Notes: generated by a model from the sequence alone, not told the origin. A stretch of 64,000 nt of DNA from Pelagibius sp. Alg239-R121 (GCF_947331435.1 NZ_CAMZOF010000012.1:208435-272434); one strand, 5' to 3'; shown: positions 25,025 to 33,822, numbered from the stretch's first letter. Translations and numbers: made by a program.

Positions 25025-25462
25025 TCACGGTAAGAGCTTTCCCAAGAGCCGGCTTAATGTTGCCGTTTCCTTCGCCGTCAGACGATCGGCAACAGCACTA
25101 TTGAGGGCGGGCGCATAAACTTGCCACATTCTGCGGCGCAGCTGTCTGCCCAGCTTTGTGATGACAACGACCTGGCCCCGACCGTCTCCATCGCATGGCC
25201 GGCGCTCAACGTAGCCTGCTTTTTCGACCCGGTCGAGCAGCCGCGACAATCCGTACTGCGGGACCAGCAAATGACTCTCAAGCTCGAAAGGCCGCATCCC
25301 TGCCCTATCGCCGCGTTCCAGCTCCCATAAAACATCATACCAGGTCAGAGGTGGAAACCCGGCATCCTTGAAGGATTGCTCTACCTGGGTCAGGGCTGCG
25401 TTTTGGGCGCGCATCAGCTGCGTCCAGGCACGGACAGCAGTTTCATTCGGTTCGTTTTTCAT
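25025..25462 (-). CDS. MarR-family transcriptional regulator
   Basis: A winged-helix regulator of 145 residues from MKNEPNETAV. LTWYDVLWELERGDRAGMRPFEL and QYGLSRLLDRVEKAGYVERRPCDGDGRGQVVVIT contain the recognition helix and beta wing of MarR. The open frame runs to 25543, but the extra 27 residues would be read from operator DNA, so I prefer the internal start. It is divergent from DoxX-GST. Three related 12-bp palindromes lie between the two starts and are its likely binding sites. Confidence 0.85.
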   Translation of the reverse strand: MKNEPNETAVRAWTQLMRAQNAALTQVEQSFKDAGFPPLTWYDVLWELERGDRAGMRPFELESHLLVPQYGLSRLLDRVEKAGYVERRPCDGDGRGQVVVITKLGRQLRRRMWQVYAPALNSAVADRLTAKETATLSRLLGKLLP

Positions 25463-25483
25463 TGAGGGAGATTTTACAGATAA

Positions 25484-25543
25484 ATGCGTTTGCATCAAGC
25501 TTGACATTTTTATGCGTTCGCATATATCTACATGCAATTGCAT
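25484..25543. promoter_or_regulatory. Three MarR-type palindromes overlapping a sigma70-like promoter
   Basis: ATGCGTTTGCAT (25484-25495), ATGCGTTCGCAT (25512-25523) and ATGCAATTGCAT (25532-25543) share the form ATGCnnnnGCAT. On the plus strand, TTGACA at 25501-25506 and TATATC at 25523-25528 form a 16-bp-spaced promoter for doxX. The middle palindrome fills the spacer, so a bound repressor would block polymerase directly. The arrangement also covers the region ahead of the marR gene, implying autoregulation. Binding by the adjacent MarR is inferred from position. Confidence 0.75.
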
Positions 25544-25559
25544 TTAGTGGAATAACAGC

Positions 25560-25994
25560 ATGACGCAGACCACCCTTACTGCGACAGCGGCGTTGCTGCT
25601 GCGGATCGCGCTCGGCACCATGTTCCTGGCACACAGTGCACTTCTGAAATATTTCATCTTCTCGCTGGAAGGAACCGCTCAATTCTTTCAGGCGATCGGC
25701 TTGCCGGGTTGGCTTGCCTATGCCGTGTTCTTTACCGAAGTCATTGGCGGAACGCTGCTCATTCTCGGCGTCCAGACGCGCTGGATCGCGCTTGCTCTGA
25801 TGCCGATCCTGCTGGGTGCCACCTGGGCGCATTGGGGCAATGGCTGGATGTTCGGATATGAAAACGGGGGATGGGAGTATCCGCTCTACCTATCGCTGCT
25901 GGCAATCGTGCAATTCCTGCTGGGCGACGGCGCCTATGCACTGATGAAATCAGCACCAGTTCCCAAAATCGCAGATTCAGACGCGCCAGCATAA
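25560..25994 (+). CDS. DoxX-family membrane protein
   Basis: A 144-residue protein with four predicted helices. LLLRIALGTMFLAHSALLK at the N-terminus, FTEVIGGTLLILG in helix 2 and LGATWAHWGNGW are DoxX signatures. DoxX proteins are membrane subunits linked to quinone reactions or oxidative stress; no enzyme activity can be read from sequence. It is the first gene of a MarR-controlled pair, with a GST starting 18 bp after its stop. MarR-DoxX-GST units often respond to electrophiles or quinones, which fits here as inference. Confidence 0.85.
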   Translation: MTQTTLTATAALLLRIALGTMFLAHSALLKYFIFSLEGTAQFFQAIGLPGWLAYAVFFTEVIGGTLLILGVQTRWIALALMPILLGATWAHWGNGWMFGYENGGWEYPLYLSLLAIVQFLLGDGAYALMKSAPVPKIADSDAPA

Positions 25995-26012
25995 ACTTGA
26001 AAGGAAGTCCGA

Positions 26013-26684
26013 ATGTCCCAGCCTCTTATCCTGGCCAGTCATCACCTCTGTCCTTACGTGCAGCGCGCAGCAATCGCGCTGACCGAAAAAGGTGTCGCGT
26101 TTGAGCGCAGGCATGTCGACCTCTCGAACAAACCCAAGTGGTTCCTGGCGATCTCACCACTGGGAAAGACGCCGGTTCTCAAAGTAGGCGGCACGGCCGT
26201 ATTCGAATCAACCGTGATCCTGGAGTACCTGGAAGAGACGCAAGGCAACCCGCTTCATCCCGACGACCCGTTGAAACGAGCGGAGCACCGTTCCTGGATC
26301 GAGTTCGGTTCATCGGTCTTAAGTGATATCTGGGGGTTCTACGCTGCACAGGACACCGAAACTTTCAAAGCAAAAACAGATGCGCTGTCAGCGAAATTTG
26401 CGCGACTTGAACAGCGACTGGGCAATGGCCCCTATTTCGATGGTGACGCTTTTTCTCTGGTCGACGCGGCTTTCGGCCCAATCTTTCGGTACTTTGACAC
26501 CTTTGATTGCATCGGCGAATTTGGCATTCTCCATAGCAAACCCAAGGTTACAGCCTGGCGAGAAGAACTAGCTATCCGCCCTTCTGTCGCGACCGCAGTA
26601 TCATCAGACTATCCAACTCTCCTCTGGAGCTTTCTTGAGAAACGCAATTCTCGCCTCTCTGACTTGATAGCAAGGGTTGCTTGA
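26013..26684 (+). CDS. Glutathione S-transferase family protein
   Basis: A 223-residue two-domain GST. The thioredoxin-like half has SHHLCPYVQRAAIALTEKG, with Cys at the usual active position and the CPY pattern seen in omega-like and beta-like GSTs. GKTPVLKVGG supplies the cis-Pro, and FESTVILEYLEE is the glutathione-binding ES motif. The C-terminal half is helical with FSLVDAAFGPIFRY (N-capping Asp). Preceded by GAAAGGAAG, it follows DoxX after 18 bp. Thiol transfer or quinone/lignin-fragment conjugation is likely; the exact substrate is unknown. Confidence 0.9.
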   Translation: MSQPLILASHHLCPYVQRAAIALTEKGVAFERRHVDLSNKPKWFLAISPLGKTPVLKVGGTAVFESTVILEYLEETQGNPLHPDDPLKRAEHRSWIEFGSSVLSDIWGFYAAQDTETFKAKTDALSAKFARLEQRLGNGPYFDGDAFSLVDAAFGPIFRYFDTFDCIGEFGILHSKPKVTAWREELAIRPSVATAVSSDYPTLLWSFLEKRNSRLSDLIARVA

Positions 26685-26819
26685 AATCGAATCAGCAAAA
26701 TTTTCCTTTTTTCAGTTTAATGCGTCTAGCTGCAAACTACTCAACTGCTTGTATGAAGGAATGCCGGTTGCACCCGGCGTCGATCCCTACCGAACGTCCG
26801 CCCTGGGACATGGCGACTC

Positions 26820-27446
26820 CTAACGAGCGGCCGACCGCTTGGCGACGGTGAACCGTGGCTTCTTCGCACCGCCCGGTATTTGACTGCCGACCAGTGCTGC
26901 CGCCGCTTCACCCGCCGCCTCAACATAGGCCGGATCGCGATGAACCAACATCGATGAAAAGGCGCCGTCCATCAGCAGAACGATCTGCCGCGCCAACAGC
27001 TCTGCGTTGCCGCAACCGGCCTCATCGATAACTTCCATCAACCAGGCTTCGAATTTTCGCTTGTGTGCTGCGCCAACCTTTACCGCCGGATGGCCCGGCA
27101 TGTTCGCGAGCTCGGCAGCTGTTCTAAGAAATCCACAACCCTTCCATTTTGGATGGCGGGCAGACTTGGCGAGGTTCAGAAAAATAGCCTGGATCTTGTC
27201 CGCGAGCGTGCCGTCCGCAGCATTGAACCATTTTGCAAAGAGCTTGAGATTAGGCTGGTCCCGGGATTCGAGATAAGCGGTGATAAGCTCATCCTTACTC
27301 TTGAAGTGGTAGTAGAGCGTCCGTTTGGTCAGACCGGCCCGTTCAGCAATCGCATCAACGCTGACCGCACGGATACCCTCACCATAAAACAAATGGTTGG
27401 CGGCATCTAGGATACGGTTTTTGGTTACTGAAGCGTCACGTGGCAT
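26820..27446 (-). CDS. TetR-family transcriptional regulator
   Basis: A 208-residue TetR. The helix-turn-helix is at residues ~10-55: RILDAANHLFYGEGIRAVSVDAIAERAGLTKRTLYYHFKSKDEL. It has the YYHFKSK motif typical of the family. The ligand domain contains two Cys (KGCGFLRT and AGCGNAEL). The C-terminal tail is basic (KKPRFTVAKRSAAR), which is unusual. Its start lies close to palindromic sites shared with the divergent enoyl-CoA hydratase gene at 27542, its probable target. Confidence 0.88.
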   Translation of the reverse strand: MPRDASVTKNRILDAANHLFYGEGIRAVSVDAIAERAGLTKRTLYYHFKSKDELITAYLESRDQPNLKLFAKWFNAADGTLADKIQAIFLNLAKSARHPKWKGCGFLRTAAELANMPGHPAVKVGAAHKRKFEAWLMEVIDEAGCGNAELLARQIVLLMDGAFSSMLVHRDPAYVEAAGEAAAALVGSQIPGGAKKPRFTVAKRSAAR

Positions 27447-27453
27447 CCCTCAA

Positions 27454-27479
27454 AGTATACTAACCAGTGAGTGTACTCA
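27454..27479. promoter_or_regulatory. TetR-type operator region between divergent genes
   Basis: AGTATACT (27454-27461) is a perfect palindrome, followed by TGAGTGTACTCA (27468-27479), a near-perfect one. Both contain AGTnTACT-like halves, so two turns of DNA can be covered. They lie within 33 bases of the tetR start and 63 bases before the enoyl-CoA hydratase gene. A footprint would be needed to show that the TetR at 26820 binds; the assignment is by position and symmetry. Confidence 0.55.
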
Positions 27480-27541
27480 ATATCACAGTGACGATAGGCT
27501 TTATCGCAGCAGATTAATCTACCTCCTCAAGGAACACCCCA

Positions 27542-28333
27542 ATGGCTGCGCCGGTACTTATTCAGATTGAAAACAACATTGCGCTTCTCACGCTTAACCG
27601 CCCGGAGAAGCACAATGCACTCAATTACGAAACCAACGACCTGCTCTTATATTTGTTTAATGAGATCGAAGCTGACACGAATGTCGGGGCAGTCATCATC
27701 ACCGGCGCCGGCGACAGAGCATTTTCCGCAGGGGGTGATATCCACGAGTTTTCGACAAGCATCGAAGAAGGTCCCGACGACGCCGTGAGAGAATTCGCTC
27801 GTCGCGGTCAAACCGTGACAGCACGCATGGAAGCCTTTCCCAAACCCATCATCGCAGCAGTTAACGGCCTCGCCTTCGGTGGAGGCTGTGAAATCACTGA
27901 AGCCGTTCATCTCGCAGTCGCCAGCGACCAGGCCCGTTTCGCCAAACCTGAAATCAACATCGGAATCCCACCAACCTTTGGCGGCACGCAACGTCTGCCC
28001 AGGCTTGCTGGTCGGAAACGGGCGTTGGAACTGTTGCTGACCGGCGACAGCTTCTCACCCCAGCGGGCCTATGAACTTGGCCTCGTAAATCAGATCGTCC
28101 CGCACGAAAACCTCCTGCCCGCCGCCTTCGCGCTGGCGAACCGTATCATCCGCCATTCACCTCTGGCAGCTTCGCGCATCATCACCGCGGTTACACGTGG
28201 CCTAAATACGACCATCGCTGAGGGCTTGCAGATCGAAAGCGAGCAATTCGCGCGCATGGCCGCCACGCAAGACTGCCGCGAGGGCCTGAAGGCCTGGATC
28301 GAACGCCGCGAACCAAAGTATCGGGGCTGTTAG
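27542..28333 (+). CDS. Enoyl-CoA hydratase/isomerase family protein
   Basis: A 263-residue crotonase-fold protein with AAGGAACACC before the ATG. The oxyanion-hole motifs are AFSAGGDIHEF and NGLAFGGGCEI. Both catalytic glutamates of true hydratases are present: Glu in GGGCEI and Glu in FAKPEINIG. TFGGTQRLPRLAGRKRALELLLTG is the usual following motif. It therefore probably hydrates 2-enoyl-CoA in a fatty acid or aromatic degradation route. It stands alone beside its TetR; no other CoA genes are near, so its route is open. Confidence 0.88.
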   Translation: MAAPVLIQIENNIALLTLNRPEKHNALNYETNDLLLYLFNEIEADTNVGAVIITGAGDRAFSAGGDIHEFSTSIEEGPDDAVREFARRGQTVTARMEAFPKPIIAAVNGLAFGGGCEITEAVHLAVASDQARFAKPEINIGIPPTFGGTQRLPRLAGRKRALELLLTGDSFSPQRAYELGLVNQIVPHENLLPAAFALANRIIRHSPLAASRIITAVTRGLNTTIAEGLQIESEQFARMAATQDCREGLKAWIERREPKYRGC

Positions 28334-28541
28334 CAGCAAGACTCCCGCCCTGGGTTGAGGACTCATGTTTCTTGATGGCCTTGATCGTATTTTGGGCAAC
28401 TAGATTATGCGTTGTGGACAGCGTCGCGTTGTCGGTCCAATTCCGGCAAAGGCACGATGCATCAGCATCGCTCCGTTACTAACTCCTTGCCAGAAAACCT
28501 AGTTTTGTCGTCAAGGTCATCAAGGAATAGGAATTCCCAAC

Positions 28542-29417
28542 CTAGGAGGCAGCCCCGAAGCTCTCCCGAAATGCTGCGACAATTGCGGTTACGATTTCTT
28601 TCCCCGCCCTTCCGCTCGTCGTCCGGTGATGCAGACACATTTTAGTCGATGGTAAAGGCGGCAAACCGGACCCACGCCCGAGTTCTCGACAATCGGCGGG
28701 CAGGTTTCGACCGTCCACCGCCGCAACACCCAGTCCGGCCGAGACAGCGGCCTGAACCGCAGCAACGCCGCTGCCAAGAAAAACCTCTCGCCATTTGATT
28801 TCCTGAGCTTCCAATGCTGCGATAGCAGCCGCCCGGACACCGCAGGGCGCCGCCAAGGAGACGAGTGGCAATGCCTCCGAGCGATCCCAGGAAAAGCCTT
28901 TCGCCGCAGCCCAGATTATCCGGTCCCGGAACAGCCTGCGCCCCTTCCCTTCGCCGCTTTCATCTCTGACCACCACAGCGTCGTATTCTCCAGCCGCGAA
29001 GGCATCGTAGAGCTCAGATGAAACTCCGACCGTCACCATAAACTGCACTTCCGGGTGCCGTTCAGCCAGCACCGCAAGTACCTGAGGCAAACAGGCCCCT
29101 GTGGCATGATCACTGACCGCTAGACGAAAAGCCGGCCGCTGCTTCGGTCCATGCGCCCGGATAACCGCTTCGTCATGAGCATCCAAGATGCGCCGGGCGT
29201 CCGATAGAAAGCTCTCGCCAAAGCTGGTCAGGCTGATCAAGCGTGGCGTACGTTCCATCAAACGCCGGCCTAAACGCTCTTCAAGCTTGCGAATGCGCAC
29301 ACTCATGGCCGATTGGCTGGCACCCAGTGTAACGCCTGCGGCAGTGAAGCTATGGCCTTCGGCAACAGCCACGAAACTGCGAAGCAATTCAATGTCGAGC
29401 GACGGAGGAATCATCAT
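28542..29417 (-). CDS. LysR-family transcriptional regulator
   Basis: A 291-residue LTTR. The helix-turn-helix is at residues ~8-65 (LLRSFVAVAEGHSFTAAGVTLGASQSAMSVRIRKLEERLGRRL). The effector domain follows (FRLAVSDHATGACLPQVLAVLAERHPEV). The internal AALEAQEIKWREVFLGSGVAAVQAAVSAGLG is typical. It is divergent from the tautomerase gene, with 111 bp between the starts. An AT-rich stretch around 29425-29470 with TATTATGATAAAAA is the likely control region. LTTRs usually activate the divergent gene. Confidence 0.88.
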   Translation of the reverse strand: MMIPPSLDIELLRSFVAVAEGHSFTAAGVTLGASQSAMSVRIRKLEERLGRRLMERTPRLISLTSFGESFLSDARRILDAHDEAVIRAHGPKQRPAFRLAVSDHATGACLPQVLAVLAERHPEVQFMVTVGVSSELYDAFAAGEYDAVVVRDESGEGKGRRLFRDRIIWAAAKGFSWDRSEALPLVSLAAPCGVRAAAIAALEAQEIKWREVFLGSGVAAVQAAVSAGLGVAAVDGRNLPADCRELGRGSGLPPLPSTKMCLHHRTTSGRAGKEIVTAIVAAFRESFGAAS

Positions 29418-29528
29418 TCCATTTCATTATCTTTAAAATAATATCTATTCGTTTCTATTATGATAAAAACGCTCTTACCTTTCCAGTATCAATCTCGCTC
29501 GTGATTTCACCCAGGAAAGGAAGCCGCT

Positions 29529-29909
29529 ATGCCACTTACCCGAATCTCGCTGAAAAAAGGAAAGAGCGGAGACTACCGCCATGCCGTCATGGATCAGGTT
29601 TATCAGGCCATGCGCGAGACTTTCGATGTCCCTGAAGACGACCGCTTCATGACGGTTTCCGAGCATGATGACGAAACCTACGACTTTGGCCGCAGCTATC
29701 TTGATATCGCACGCTCCGATGATCTGGTTCTCATCCAACTTACCGTCAGCAACACCAGGAACCTGGAACAGAAAAAGGCGCTCTTTGCCAAGATAGCAGA
29801 ACGCCTTTCTGTTACACCGGGCATTCGACCGGAAGACATCTTTATCAATCTTGTCGAGGTGCCAAAGGAAAACTGGTCCTTCGGTCACGGGCTGGCTCAG
29901 TACGCCTGA
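29529..29909 (+). CDS. Tautomerase family protein
   Basis: A 126-residue tautomerase-superfamily member. Met is followed by Pro (MPLTRISLKKGKS), and the exposed N-terminal Pro is the catalytic base in this family. The protein is about twice the length of 4-oxalocrotonate tautomerase, so it is of the fused two-beta-alpha-beta kind, with IFINLVEVPKENWSFGHGLAQYA as the conserved C-terminal segment. AGGAAAGGAAG lies before the start. The divergent LysR is the probable regulator. The substrate is not predictable. Confidence 0.85.
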   Translation: MPLTRISLKKGKSGDYRHAVMDQVYQAMRETFDVPEDDRFMTVSEHDDETYDFGRSYLDIARSDDLVLIQLTVSNTRNLEQKKALFAKIAERLSVTPGIRPEDIFINLVEVPKENWSFGHGLAQYA

Positions 29910-29932
29910 CCAGCCTCAGAAGCGAGCGCCTA

Positions 29933-29976
29933 GAGGGCGATTCTTGTTCTTGACCGATTCATTCAAGAACGCCCTC
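29933..29976. terminator. Hairpin between convergent genes, possible bidirectional terminator
   Basis: GAGGGCG-A-TTCTTG (29933-29946) pairs with CAAGAACGCCCTC (29964-29976), a 13-bp stem with one bulged A around a 17-base loop. It sits between the tautomerase (plus) and the ankyrin gene (minus), overlapping the last codons of the latter. The T-run is poor on both strands, so termination would be weak or factor-dependent. Confidence 0.45.
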
Positions 29977-31476
29977 GCTCTCGAGTGTCCAATCCTCCAG
30001 GAACAATGCCATGGCTTCACTGCCTGTAGCCTTCACGTCCTGCGGATTCAGGGCGGTACCTGCCTCCAGCAGCAATCGGGCACAACCGATGTGGTCACGT
30101 CCGGCCCGATCAGGGCAGTGTTCGGCCCCGTGGATAACCGTCGAAAGCGCATCGCCGCCATATGCGTTGACATGCTTCAGATCGGGTTGGTGTTCCAGGA
30201 GAAGCGCCACTAGATCGAAGATCCCCTGCCAACCGGCCGCCTGCAACGCGGTCAGCCCCATTTCATCGGCCTGATCCGGATCATATCCCGCTTCAAGCAA
30301 TGTTTTGATATGCAAGAAGCGGCTTGGCTCGTGGGCAAGACGTGTCAGAAGGAGTTGGTCTTCTTTGCTCAGATCTGCCGGATCGATCCGAACGCCGGGC
30401 CGTTTACCATCAGCGCAAAGCGCCAAAGCGCGCTCGCTATCCGAGAGCGAGGTTGCACAACCACGAGCCTTCAGCGCCGAGGCGGCATCTCGATTGCCAT
30501 AGATCCGGGCCGTGGCATAGGGCGTATGGGACTCCCAGATCGCGTCCAGGTCAGCGCCATGATCGAGCAACAGCTCGACGACTGCCTCTGACCGCCAACG
30601 GCGTGCCGCCTGATGTAGCGCGGGGATACCGTCGACCGGCTGTCCGCTGGGATGTTCGGTCATGGCTTCGTTGGGGTCTGCACCATGTTCCAGAAGCAGA
30701 CGCACGGCTTCAAGGTCGTCAAAATCCAAAGCACGCGGCAAAGCGTTCGTCCCGCTGCACCGGACACCGTGCTTGATCAACAGCTTGAGACCCTCATTAT
30801 GGCCAAGTTCCACAGCATGATAGAGGCTCTCGTCATCGTTCGCGTCGGCGCCGTGATCAAGCAGCCAGGCCGCTAACGCCATGTTGTCAGCGTGTCCCAG
30901 TGCACCATAGAGCGCGGAAAGCTTGTGTTCACTGCCGGGTTCGGCGGCATATCCGTCGTTAGGGTCTGCTCCCTGCTCCAACAGCAAGTCCGCGAGCTCG
31001 AGCATCTCGGTTTTTTTTTCCGGCGCCATGTGAATGTACTTCGAAAAAGCGAGGTGCAAGATCGGACGTCGCGGTCCGATTTCCAACAGCGCGCGCTCAG
31101 GGCGTTCCAATAACGCGGTTCGAACGGCTTCGAGATCATAAAGGGCGATCTGCAGGCCCAGGTTATCGGCGGGAAGATCGGGATCGTCTGCCAGCAGTTT
31201 TTCGATCACCCAGTTTTGCCCGAAATAGAGCGCCGTCTTCAACCGCTCCGCCCGCTCATCGCGATCCATCGATGCCGTTTCCAACGCGAACTTAAGCTTC
31301 GGCCAGCTTTCGTGCCCATTCTCGCGCGCGATCACATGTAGGAAATCGGCGTGCTTGGGTGTCACGTCTCCAGACACATACCTATGGCAGCGCTGCAGTG
31401 TTTGCGGATCGCCCGTGGCATAGGTTTTCTTGAGCCGTTTGGCGGCGGATCGCAGTTTTTCGATTTCAGGAGTCAT
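29959..31476 (-). CDS. Ankyrin-repeat protein
   Basis: A 505-residue protein from MTPEIEKLRSAAK, which has GAGGAAAG before its ATG. The first ~90 residues are an N-terminal domain often joined to bacterial ankyrins (SGDVTPKHADFLHVIARENGHESWPKLK). Repeats with LLLEQGADPN, LLDHGADAND, LLLEHGADPNEA and LLLDHGADLDAI follow, at least eight in all, some degenerate. There is no signal peptide or membrane helix. Ankyrin stacks bind other proteins; no partner can be named. It ends in the hairpin shared with the tautomerase. Confidence 0.88.
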   Translation of the reverse strand: MTPEIEKLRSAAKRLKKTYATGDPQTLQRCHRYVSGDVTPKHADFLHVIARENGHESWPKLKFALETASMDRDERAERLKTALYFGQNWVIEKLLADDPDLPADNLGLQIALYDLEAVRTALLERPERALLEIGPRRPILHLAFSKYIHMAPEKKTEMLELADLLLEQGADPNDGYAAEPGSEHKLSALYGALGHADNMALAAWLLDHGADANDDESLYHAVELGHNEGLKLLIKHGVRCSGTNALPRALDFDDLEAVRLLLEHGADPNEAMTEHPSGQPVDGIPALHQAARRWRSEAVVELLLDHGADLDAIWESHTPYATARIYGNRDAASALKARGCATSLSDSERALALCADGKRPGVRIDPADLSKEDQLLLTRLAHEPSRFLHIKTLLEAGYDPDQADEMGLTALQAAGWQGIFDLVALLLEHQPDLKHVNAYGGDALSTVIHGAEHCPDRAGRDHIGCARLLLEAGTALNPQDVKATGSEAMALFLEDWTLESEGVLE

Positions 31477-31647
31477 TGGCTTTCCTCTTGTCGCATCCCA
31501 ACGGCCCGCCACTTTGGGAATAAGAAGAAAAACCAGATAGACGGCATCTGACTGGCAAGGTGCTGTAAAGCTTTCCGCGGACCCGGATGCCGCCCCGACG
31601 GCAACACATTTTTAGCATTGAGCGGTCGGAGCAACAAGCAGGTGTGT

Positions 31648-32289
31648 TCAATTTCCAAACAACGATGTCAACAGCTTGCGGGTTACGGCTTTATAGTCCT
31701 CAGGCGGCTGGCCTTCGGCGATCGCCAGCGCAGCCCGGTCGAAGGCTGCAGATAGGATATCTGCCATGGCATCGAGCGGCAGCGGATCGATTCCACCTTT
31801 CTCAATCGAGAACGCCAGCCCTTGGCGCAGTTCCTCTCCACCCGTCTCCCTGTCAATTGCCGCCATCTCCGTATGTCCCAAGACGGCCGGTCCATCCAGC
31901 AGTAAAAGGCGGGTACGTCCGGGCATGGTCATAGCATCGAAATAAGCCTCCGCACCCACAATCATCGCCTCCAAAGCGCCTCCGGGTTCGGAGGTTTTCC
32001 GTGCGATCTGAACGGCCACGGCCTGAGCTTCCCGCGCCACCGTCGCGCGGAAGAGATCCTCCTTGTCGGCGAAGTGATGATACAGCGCACCCCTCGTGAC
32101 CTTTGCCGCCGCAACGATTTCCGGCGTACCGGTTTCGGCGTATCCCTTTTCAACAAACAGCGCACGTGCTGCAGCGATCAGAGCGTTGCGTGTGGCTTCG
32201 GTGCGCGCCTTGTTGGTACGGCGGTCAGGGGACCGAGCCGAGGACCCGGCAGCAGATAAGCCACGCGACGGTTTAGGTTTTTCTTGCAT
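31648..32289 (-). CDS. TetR-family transcriptional regulator
   Basis: A 213-residue TetR from MQEKPKPSRG. A basic tail of ~30 residues comes first, then the HTH domain (NALIAAARALFVEKGYAETGTPEIVAAAKVTRGALYHHFADKEDLF). The ligand domain has MTMPGRTRLLLLDGPAVLG, seen in a common TetR subgroup. An in-frame start at 32325 would be within the operator DNA and is rejected. Two 17-bp palindromes immediately upstream are the probable sites of autoregulation and of control over the VOC gene. Confidence 0.88.
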   Translation of the reverse strand: MQEKPKPSRGLSAAGSSARSPDRRTNKARTEATRNALIAAARALFVEKGYAETGTPEIVAAAKVTRGALYHHFADKEDLFRATVAREAQAVAVQIARKTSEPGGALEAMIVGAEAYFDAMTMPGRTRLLLLDGPAVLGHTEMAAIDRETGGEELRQGLAFSIEKGGIDPLPLDAMADILSAAFDRAALAIAEGQPPEDYKAVTRKLLTSLFGN

Positions 32290-32334
32290 ACATACAGCCT
32301 GTATGTTTTTATCTTTTACATACACATTGTATGT
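32290..32334. promoter_or_regulatory. Two TetR-type palindromes (ACATAC-n5-GTATGT)
   Basis: ACATACAGCCTGTATGT (32290-32306) and ACATACACATTGTATGT (32318-32334) share the arms ACATAC and GTATGT around five spacer bases, and their centres are 28 bp apart. They fill the space between the tetR start (32289) and the VOC gene (32358), so the same protein can regulate both directions. Binding is inferred. Confidence 0.75.
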
Positions 32335-32357
32335 TAATTATCTGAAGGTTGAAAGCC

Positions 32358-32783
32358 ATGAAATGCACGCAGTTTTATCCCGTCATCATGACTGACGACG
32401 TCGCCGGCACCGCCCGCTTTTATCAAGAGCATTTCCGCTTTAAGCCGAGTTTCGAGAGCGACTGGTACGTGCATCTGCAATCCAGCGAAGATGAAAGCAT
32501 AAACATCGCAGTCCTGCAGGGCGATCACGAGACGATCCCCGAAGCCGGCCGCGGCCGGGTGTCGGGCCTGCTGCTCAACTTTGAAGTCGAGGATGTTGAC
32601 AGCGAATACGCGCGCGCCGAAGCGAGCGGCCTGCCGATCCTCCTCCCCCTACGCGACGAGCCTTTCGGCCAAAGGCACTTCATCACCCGTGACCCCAGCG
32701 GCGTCCTGATCGACATCATCAAGCCGATCCCGCCAAGCGAGGAATTTATGAAACTTTATGCTGAAGAAGCGAGGCTGACGTGA
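32358..32783 (+). CDS. VOC (glyoxalase/dioxygenase fold) protein
   Basis: A 141-residue single-chain VOC protein. Its two beta-alpha-beta-beta-beta halves are visible: [53 protein letters not shown] and [16 protein letters not shown]. The usual metal residues are only partly present, so it may be an antibiotic-binding or bleomycin-resistance-like protein rather than a true glyoxalase. The ATG at 32358 is preceded by GAAGG; an in-frame TTG at 32349 is rejected. It is the sole target of the TetR unit. Confidence 0.8.
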   Translation: MKCTQFYPVIMTDDVAGTARFYQEHFRFKPSFESDWYVHLQSSEDESINIAVLQGDHETIPEAGRGRVSGLLLNFEVEDVDSEYARAEASGLPILLPLRDEPFGQRHFITRDPSGVLIDIIKPIPPSEEFMKLYAEEARLT

Positions 32784-32847
32784 ATCAATACAAAAGCAGC
32801 GGCCCCTCCCTGGAGCTGCCGCTTTCACGTCACCTAGCCGCCTGCAC

Positions 32848-33302
32848 TCAGTACAGCGCGACAGGATTGCCTGGCGAGCCGGTACCGCCCTTGATTTTCA
32901 GCGGTGAGCAAACGAAGAGGAACTCGTAGGCCTTATCCGCTGCCAGTTGGGAAAGGTCCATGTTTTCCAGGTTCCAAGTGCCGCGCCGAGTCATCATTTC
33001 CGCATGGCATTCAAAAGGCTGATCGGTTTCACCGCGGAAGCCCGGGCCGACGGCTTCCGAACCCCAGGTGTCGGCGCCCCAGAGAATGATCTTCTGTTCG
33101 GCCATGTAGTTGCAGCCGGAAATCCCGAAACCGGGTTCGCCCGAGTTGAACTTGCAATGCGTTCCTGTTTGTCCTCGACGCTAAAGGTGTCCCATTCCTT
33201 GGGATGCCAGAGGTCACCAAGTCCGGTGTAAAGGAACACGCAATCGCAATCGAGTGAACGAGGCCGAGCGGCATGGATTCGTTCAATCGAATCCCAGTTC
33301 AA
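32848..33302 (-). pseudogene. Cyclase-family (kynurenine formamidase-like) remnant, truncated and frameshifted
   Basis: The C-terminal half of a metal-dependent cyclase/formamidase is readable in two frames. The first frame (from 33302) gives DCDCVFLYTGLGDLWHPKEW and then loses sense. The second frame resumes with KFNSGEPGFGISGCNYMAEQ, then GADTWGSE, PFECHAEMMTRRGTWNLENM and KGGTGSPGNPVALY, all family landmarks. One base is missing around 33145-33150 in the run after QERIA. The N-terminal ~150 residues are absent: the gene starts at the 3' end of the neighbouring acetyltransferase. Non-functional. Confidence 0.75.
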
Positions 33303-33822
33303 AAAGCTGGCGTCCGTCAGTCAGACCGAACCCGGGATCGTCGGCAAACCGCGACGGCTGAAAGCCGGCTTTCCGCACGGCCGCGGCAGATGCAGGATTG
33401 TCCAACGCGACATTGGCAATGAGATACCGCCTGCCGAAACGCTTGAGCGCCGGTCGGCCATAAAGTTTGAGCAGAGCGGTGCCAATGCCGCGACCGTGAA
33501 ATGAGGATGCAATCCAATAGCTCAATCCCAGTCGTTTCCGGTCGATGTCATAGGATCCGATGGACCCAATGAAGGCTCCGCTGGTACAGTCTTCCACTGC
33601 GAAGGCACTGGATTGGCCGTCGATGCACAGGCGCCTGCTGTTATGGAACTTCTCGACCCGTTCGGACGGTGACAATTCACATAGCAATCGGAGCGGACCG
33701 CCAAGCCGAACTGACCCCCGCAAGGTGCCCGAAACCCGGTGGTCGGCGAGGATGTCGCAAAAGGCCGATTCATCCTTCGCACGCAAGTCCCGAATGCAGA
33801 CCGTTTCACCGATTAAATGCAT
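33283..33822 (-). CDS. GNAT-family N-acetyltransferase
   Basis: A 179-residue acetyltransferase of the RimJ/RimL type. It opens MHLIGETVCIRDLRAKDE. SYWIASSFHGRGIGTALLKLY is the acetyl-CoA pyrophosphate loop (R-G-x-G-T/A), and NVALDNPASAAAVRKAGFQP is the usual conserved Asn/Ala segment that follows. It acetylates an amine, perhaps a ribosomal or small-molecule one. Its 3' end overlaps the start of the cyclase remnant by 20 bp. Confidence 0.85.
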   Translation of the reverse strand: MHLIGETVCIRDLRAKDESAFCDILADHRVSGTLRGSVRLGGPLRLLCELSPSERVEKFHNSRRLCIDGQSSAFAVEDCTSGAFIGSIGSYDIDRKRLGLSYWIASSFHGRGIGTALLKLYGRPALKRFGRRYLIANVALDNPASAAAVRKAGFQPSRFADDPGFGLTDGRQLFELGFD

